Of a stretch of DNA of 64,000 nucleotides, positions 59,477 through 64,000 are shown piece by piece; the first letter of the stretch is position 1, and each line of letters opens with the position of its first letter. Under the pieces are notes generated by a model that searched no databases, was not told where the DNA came from, and saw only the letters and a list, made by a program, of their open reading frames with translations. Origin of the DNA: Mytilisepta virgata (lineage: Eukaryota; Mollusca; Bivalvia; Mytilida; Mytilidae); NCBI GenBank assembly GCA_028015205.1, contig CM051519.1, positions 81,179,539 to 81,243,538 of the forward strand, written 5' to 3'. A program made the translations under genes and the position numbers.

Positions 59477-62400
59477 CTAAAACAAAAACATTGTCTTTAG
59501 TTATGGTCATGAAACTAATACTCAAAATTTGACTTTCATAAAATTAGGAAATATGATGTAGCTAAGGAATATCATCTCCCTTATGCAAGGTTCTGTCCTT
59601 AGGGAGCAACAATTTGATTTTTTTTTGGGGAGGGGGGGATTTTGGTAAAATAAAAGGCAAGAATCACTTTAGGTGAGAAAAAAAAAATGCAGGTCCTGTG
59701 TCAATCAAGAAGGATTTGGTTTAAATGAAAATAAAATTGTATGTGAAAAAAAATATACAGGATAAAAAATTTCTAGCACCCCCCATAAAAATCAAAGGTT
59801 GCTCCCTTATATGTTTTTTAGTTCTACGCTTTTAGGTCATTATAGAATTTGAATCAGTCTACGACATTTTGGTTTATTGCCAGTTTCCACATTTTGGGCT
59901 CTAGGTACTGTTAATGATAAATAAATTATTGAAATTTACATAAACAGTGCATCCAAACTTAGGTATGATAGAATGTTTATTTTTACAACCGAGTGGATAT
60001 CTTATCTACTGAGTGGATACCTGATCTATCATGTGGATACCTGGATCTACTGGTTTACTCAGATCTTTGAGGGTATAATCAGCTAATTTGCTATCATTTT
60101 GATACAGGTCATAAAGCTGAAACTCCAGATTTCACTGTTATAAAATTATGGAGTTTTTTTAAAAAAATTATGGGTATCTACTTTATGCATAACTCTATTC
60201 TTAGATTGTTTTGGTTCTATCCTTTTTGTCATTTTGTAATTTCCTCTACAACATTTTAATTTGTGGTTTAGCATTTTTACAAGTTGGATTTGAGAACCAT
60301 GGAAGTGACTTATATATTCTTGCAAGTGCAAATAAAATAAAAAGAATGTATATCAAAAATGCAATTTTATTCTTTGTTGGTTTATACAGTAAATTTACAT
60401 ATGATTTAGAAAAGACTGTCATAATGTAGATGAAAAACAAATATTGTGTAACATGTCAGTTCTTAAACCTTTTATTTTGTGGATACTTTGATATTTTCCT
60501 ATACAAATACAATCTATATATATAATATTACCTGCTTGATGCAAGTCCAATTGAATTATGCCTTTCATGCAGAGATTGAGCAGAAAATGATGTTCTACTT
60601 CTTGGAGCAGTTACTGTTCCTGACAATCTAATATTTCCCTCCTGTTTCTGAAAACTTCTGTCCCCATTCTGAAAGTTTTGGGAGTGGTGTTTCCTTCGTC
60701 CTGTAGATTTACATCTAAGAAGAGGTGCAGAAGGCATATCATTAAAAATTTCAACTCGCAAATTTAAAATTTTTTTCCTATATGGGCAATAATATACCTT
60801 CTAAAAGCTTTTTTTCGTAAATATCACTGTCAAATCATTATTTGATGTATATTTCCTATTATTTTTTTTAACTTTGAAAGGGTTCCATCAATCTAATAGT
60901 CATTTTATCGATTAAAACTATATCACTTTATCTACATGACATATAGCCTTGTTTGAAAGGGTTTTCAGTCAGGTACAAAATGTGGTCAAATGTTATTGAC
61001 AATACAATAACGATATCGCATATCAAATGTTTAAATAATCATCACTTTTTAAAAATACAGGTATCAATGTTAAATAATGACCAAAAAGGTTAAAGTTTTA
61101 AACAAGTGTCACATTTAATTATATATTTTACTGTGTTACATAAATTTAATATTCTACTTAGATTTGTTGAAATTAATGGCCTATGAAAAAGGCCAACAAG
61201 AGTTTTATTTCAATCTGTATGTTAACAAATTTTTTTGTACTTTTTTCAATTTACAAGATGAATGGTATCAATGTCATGTCATTCACTTTTCTTTTCCTTT
61301 CCTAGGTTTTGCAATATAAAAATGACTGCTTTAGAAATAAAAATGGGTGAGATTTTTTGAAATTTATATAAAATCAGAGGTAAATGTGGAGATCAAAGCA
61401 TACTACCAAAATAGGGGATGACAATTCTGAATCTCATCCAAATGTTTGAGAACTGATAAGCCTGCATATATACACTCAACTATTGACATATAAAAGAGAA
61501 AAGGTTTAATATCAGTTATATAAGTATTCGTTTTACCAGCAAAAAAAATTTCAAACAATTTTAAGTTTTTCAAATGGAAACAAATTCCATTATTGTAGAA
61601 TATTTTCAAAGGAGAGATTTAAGGAATTACACTAACCAAAAATAAGATGCAGACCTGTAGCTATTACGATCCTTTAAAAAAAAAAGAATAAGAGCAATGA
61701 TTCCACAGCTAACCAAAAAATAAGTTCCAAAATTTTTATAAAGCATTGATCAATTTCCTGAGATTTAAATCTTTCTTAATTTCCAAAGTAGTTTATTGGG
61801 ATCCGATCCCTGTTTTTTTCAAAATTTGATACATTGAAGCAATAACATATGTGGTCAACCAAAAATCACATGACAGTTTTATAGGAGTAAGCTGATCACA
61901 TGTCAGTTTTATATGAGTAAGCTGATATGGATAAACTTCTGTCATTTGATATTTTTTATTGGATTTTAGACCACTTTAAGTAACATTCTGATTTTATTTC
62001 TGCTGAGAAATATCTGACAGCAAAAACAACCACTTGACCACTTGGCCAGCAATGCCCAGTTATTTATAAAAGATGACAAATTTGCATTATTTAACTAAGA
62101 CACAGTTATCAACATTTATTGACTTACTAGGAGGTAAATGTACATGTTGTAATTATAAATAAATAGATATATTTATGTTATCTATGTATAATAATTATGT
62201 GGATATAATGTCACTGAACCACAAATATTTATAAACCACAGTGTGACAATACCCCACATGATGATACATGTATCCTTTTTTGGCAGCTTTTGCCAAATGC
62301 ACAACTGAGATGTGAATTTTTTGTGTAGAGAAAAAAATAAATTCTGTGATGAACTATTGTTCATTATCAGTAAGGTGTACATAAATGATTCAAACTTTTT

Positions 62401-63676
62401 TTTAATGAAATTTAGAATGTAATGATCCTACAAAATCTATCTACTTACAATGATCATTTCTTTGCTGCATGTTCACAAAAAGACACTTTACATAGCCCTA
62501 AGTCCTGGTGCTTTTGTTTGACAAATTATAAACACATTATACCAGTGATTGCTATATTACTTATTTAATGAACTTCAACAACTTCTTATAGAAGTGTTTC
62601 TTATGTGTATATTTCAAGTCACAATCTGACAGGAGTTATCTCCCATTAACTTGACAGATAAATGGTTTTAAATTCCTGCTCAAATAAAATTCATGTTTTC
62701 AGTTTTTATAATGCTTTTAATAAAATCCAACTTAAGGTGCATGAAAAGAGAATAAAATGTTAATAAAATCAAAACAAGATGTTTTTAAAGTGCAGGAGAA
62801 GAGTTAGTATATATCATTTATTAAATATATAAATTTAGTTTTTATTAGGTCAATATTGGCTGCTGAACAAAACATTTTTATCAGAGATAATAAAATTTCT
62901 CCTAATGGAACAATAAAGAAAACATATATATATACAAAAAATTCTTTTCTTTGCTTTTTTTGGTGGGGGGGGGGGGGATGGATTAATGCATAAAAACTAA
63001 CAATTTTATAGACGTTTATAGAAAAAATCTTTATATAATAATATAACAAAAAAATAAAAATTACATTTAATTTGAAAACATTATAACAATGTATAATTTT
63101 CAATTATTATTAATTATGTATCTTAAATTACAAGATTAACAAGAATACTGCTCACAATTATCTTTTCTAAACAATTGTAAGACAACTAAATACTATAAAA
63201 GTTTCAATTTAAAAGTAAATAATTACACTTCACTCTTGTAACTCAAAGCTTTAAATATCTCAAAGATTACACTTTGCTTTATATCTACTCCCAGTAAATT
63301 TTGGCTCTAAAATGATTTTTTGGCTACCTTAATTATCTCACCATGTATCCAATCTCACCATCCAATGTTTTTTTTTTTGTCAACTTAAATTGTCAGTTAA
63401 AATTTTATTTGTAGTTTAAAGTCAACACATATTCAACGTCACAGTGATTTCTAATAACTTTATGTAAATATGGTAGTTGGTGAGATTGGGTACTTGGAAA
63501 TAAAGGGTACAGAGCAAGTAGAAATAAAACAGTGAAGTATAATATAAAGGTCTTGGTTTATCCTTACCTCAACCAGTGTCTCCCAAAATTCTACCAATAC
63601 CATCATACAACTCCTACTATTGTCTGAAGCTAAACTACAGACAGATGTACAATAATTATTCAGGGTGTCATCTTCA
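59314..63676 (-). CDS. Unrecognised protein, C-terminal part (four exons, 5' end outside window)
   Basis: Exons 63676-63568, 61671-61655, 60714-60532 and 59476-59314 have splice signals and agreeing phases, giving 157 residues and a stop (about 1/3 base overhang at the 5' end). The first part (NYCTSVCSLASDNSRSCMMV, LVEFWETLVE) looks helical and could belong to an alpha-helical repeat. The middle (CKSTGRRKHHSQNFQNGDRS, NIRLSGTVTAPRSRTSFSAQ) is basic, Ser-rich and probably disordered. The end (GIDNTYYLQQLATAQHHNFM, IKAKKTLGML) is helical. I do not recognise the family and assign no function. Confidence 0.7.
59477..60531 (-). other. Intron of the unrecognised gene
   Basis: GTAATA donor at 60531, acceptor at 59478-59477. 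It contains AT-rich sequence and a short run of GTGGATACCTGATCTA-like repeats near 59992-60055; otherwise nothing is seen. Confidence 0.6.
60532..60714 (-). CDS. Unrecognised gene, basic Ser-rich exon
   Basis: Acceptor CTTCTTAG, then CKSTGRRKHHSQNFQNGDRS, FQKQEGNIRLSGTVTAPRSR and TSFSAQSLHERHNSIGLASS, donor GTAATA. It is 183 nt, entering with one base and leaving with two. The composition stands out from the AT-rich surroundings and supports real coding. Confidence 0.8.
61655..61671 (-). CDS. Proposed 17-nt microexon of the unrecognised gene
   Basis: On the minus strand a strong pyrimidine tract and TTTTAAAG precede GATCGTAATAGCTACAG, followed by donor GTCTGC. It encodes DRNSY plus two bases of Arg. 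Without it the flanking exons (phase 0 out, two bases needed) cannot join in frame. Confidence 0.55.
61672..63567 (-). other. Intron of the unrecognised gene
   Basis: AT-rich sequence with a G-run of about 13 near 62966-62978 and a duplicated GAGTAAGCTGATATGG / GAGTAAGCTGATCACA segment near 61886-61930. No further exon was identified. Confidence 0.55.
63568..63676 (-). CDS. Unrecognised gene, helical exon
   Basis: Acceptor CTTTATAG, then EDDTLNNYCTSVCSLASDNS and RSCMMVLVEFWETLVE, donor GTAAGG. It is 109 nt, one base in and phase 0 out. The Cys content and the amphipathic end suggest a folded domain. Confidence 0.75.
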
Positions 63677-64000
63677 CTATAAAGAAGTACATTTTATTAC
63701 TGAGGAATGACATTTGTGAGATTCTGTTTCAGCAAATCTGATGAAAACTGAAGTGGATCTCTTAGAGAAATCTATCTGAAAATGACAAGAGGAAACCAAC
63801 ATTGACTGACAAGTTGTTAATTTCCCTCATATTGCTATGGAAATCAATTATTACTTTTATAACTAGACTATGATTGCTGTATTCTTATTATGAGATTTTT
63901 ATGCTTATATTTGATCATAAAGACTTAATTATGAGAATAATTTGCATGACTGCAATTTCTGAGTTATTTATGTTAATTTTATTCATTAACATGATTGTAT
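63677..64000 (-). other. Intron of the unrecognised gene to window edge
   Basis: No supported exon. A TTTTCAG acceptor near 63780 opens a frame, but no usable donor lies before the next acceptor. Confidence 0.5.

Noticed and set aside
36491..60714. A fusion of the unrecognised gene to the JmjC gene by splicing 60532 to 37093
   Set aside because: The phases would allow it, and the sequence before the JmjC ATG is open. However, a better acceptor at 59477 gives an open 54-codon terminal exon with a stop, and a strong donor at 58558 offers a separate first exon for the JmjC gene.
63677..63790. Extra exon starting after TTTTCAG near 63780
   Set aside because: It opens a 35-codon frame, but the only nearby donor would leave an intron of about 25 bp before the next acceptor, too short to splice.

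Overview
The window is AT-rich animal nuclear DNA with spliced genes, long introns and dense short repeats. The repeat vocabulary points to a bivalve, most likely a marine mussel (Mytilus or a close relative). That vocabulary includes TTATCTCCC palindromes, AGGTCA-rich tandem repeats, elements with GCTCACCTG / CAGGTGAGC ends, and tRNA-derived SINEs. The organism call is inference from sequence style, not from a search.

Three protein-coding genes are visible. (1) Plus strand, 632-2944: the large terminal coding exon of dystroglycan (DAG1). It runs from a cadherin-like domain through a furin-like site, a Thr/Pro mucin-like region, the SEA-type Gly-Ser self-cleavage site and a membrane segment to the cytoplasmic tail. 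The upstream exons lie left of the window. (2) Minus strand, 37071 down to 21353: a gene rebuilt here from nine coding exons whose phases all agree (1548 nt, 515 aa). It encodes a membrane-anchored JmjC protein of the JMJD8-like type with TPR-like repeats at its C-terminus. A non-coding first exon is proposed near 58.6 kb, which makes the first intron about 21.5 kb. (3) Minus strand, 63676 down to 59314: the last four exons of an unrecognised gene, including a proposed 17-nt microexon needed to keep frame. Its 5' part lies beyond 64000.

Layout: 1-631 DAG1 intron; 632-2944 DAG1; 2945 to about 20600 a tail-to-tail intergenic region full of inverted-repeat elements, TE fragments and SINEs; 20600-37093 the JmjC-TPR gene with repeat-filled introns; 37094-58558 its giant first intron; about 58720-58830 a very short spacer; 59314-64000 the 3' end of the third gene.

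The most notable non-genic features are: a 1336-bp element at 13150-14485 with long (GGAGT)n-bearing inverted ends and a 9-bp target duplication (Mutator-like); a 293-bp element at 8924-9216 with perfect 67-bp inverted ends; and a nested pair of Helitron-like elements at 50685-56178. The inner element of that pair carries about 22 copies of a 166-bp repeat with a higher-order pattern recurring every 1664 bp. No rRNA gene, intact tRNA gene, CRISPR array or complete autonomous transposon was seen.
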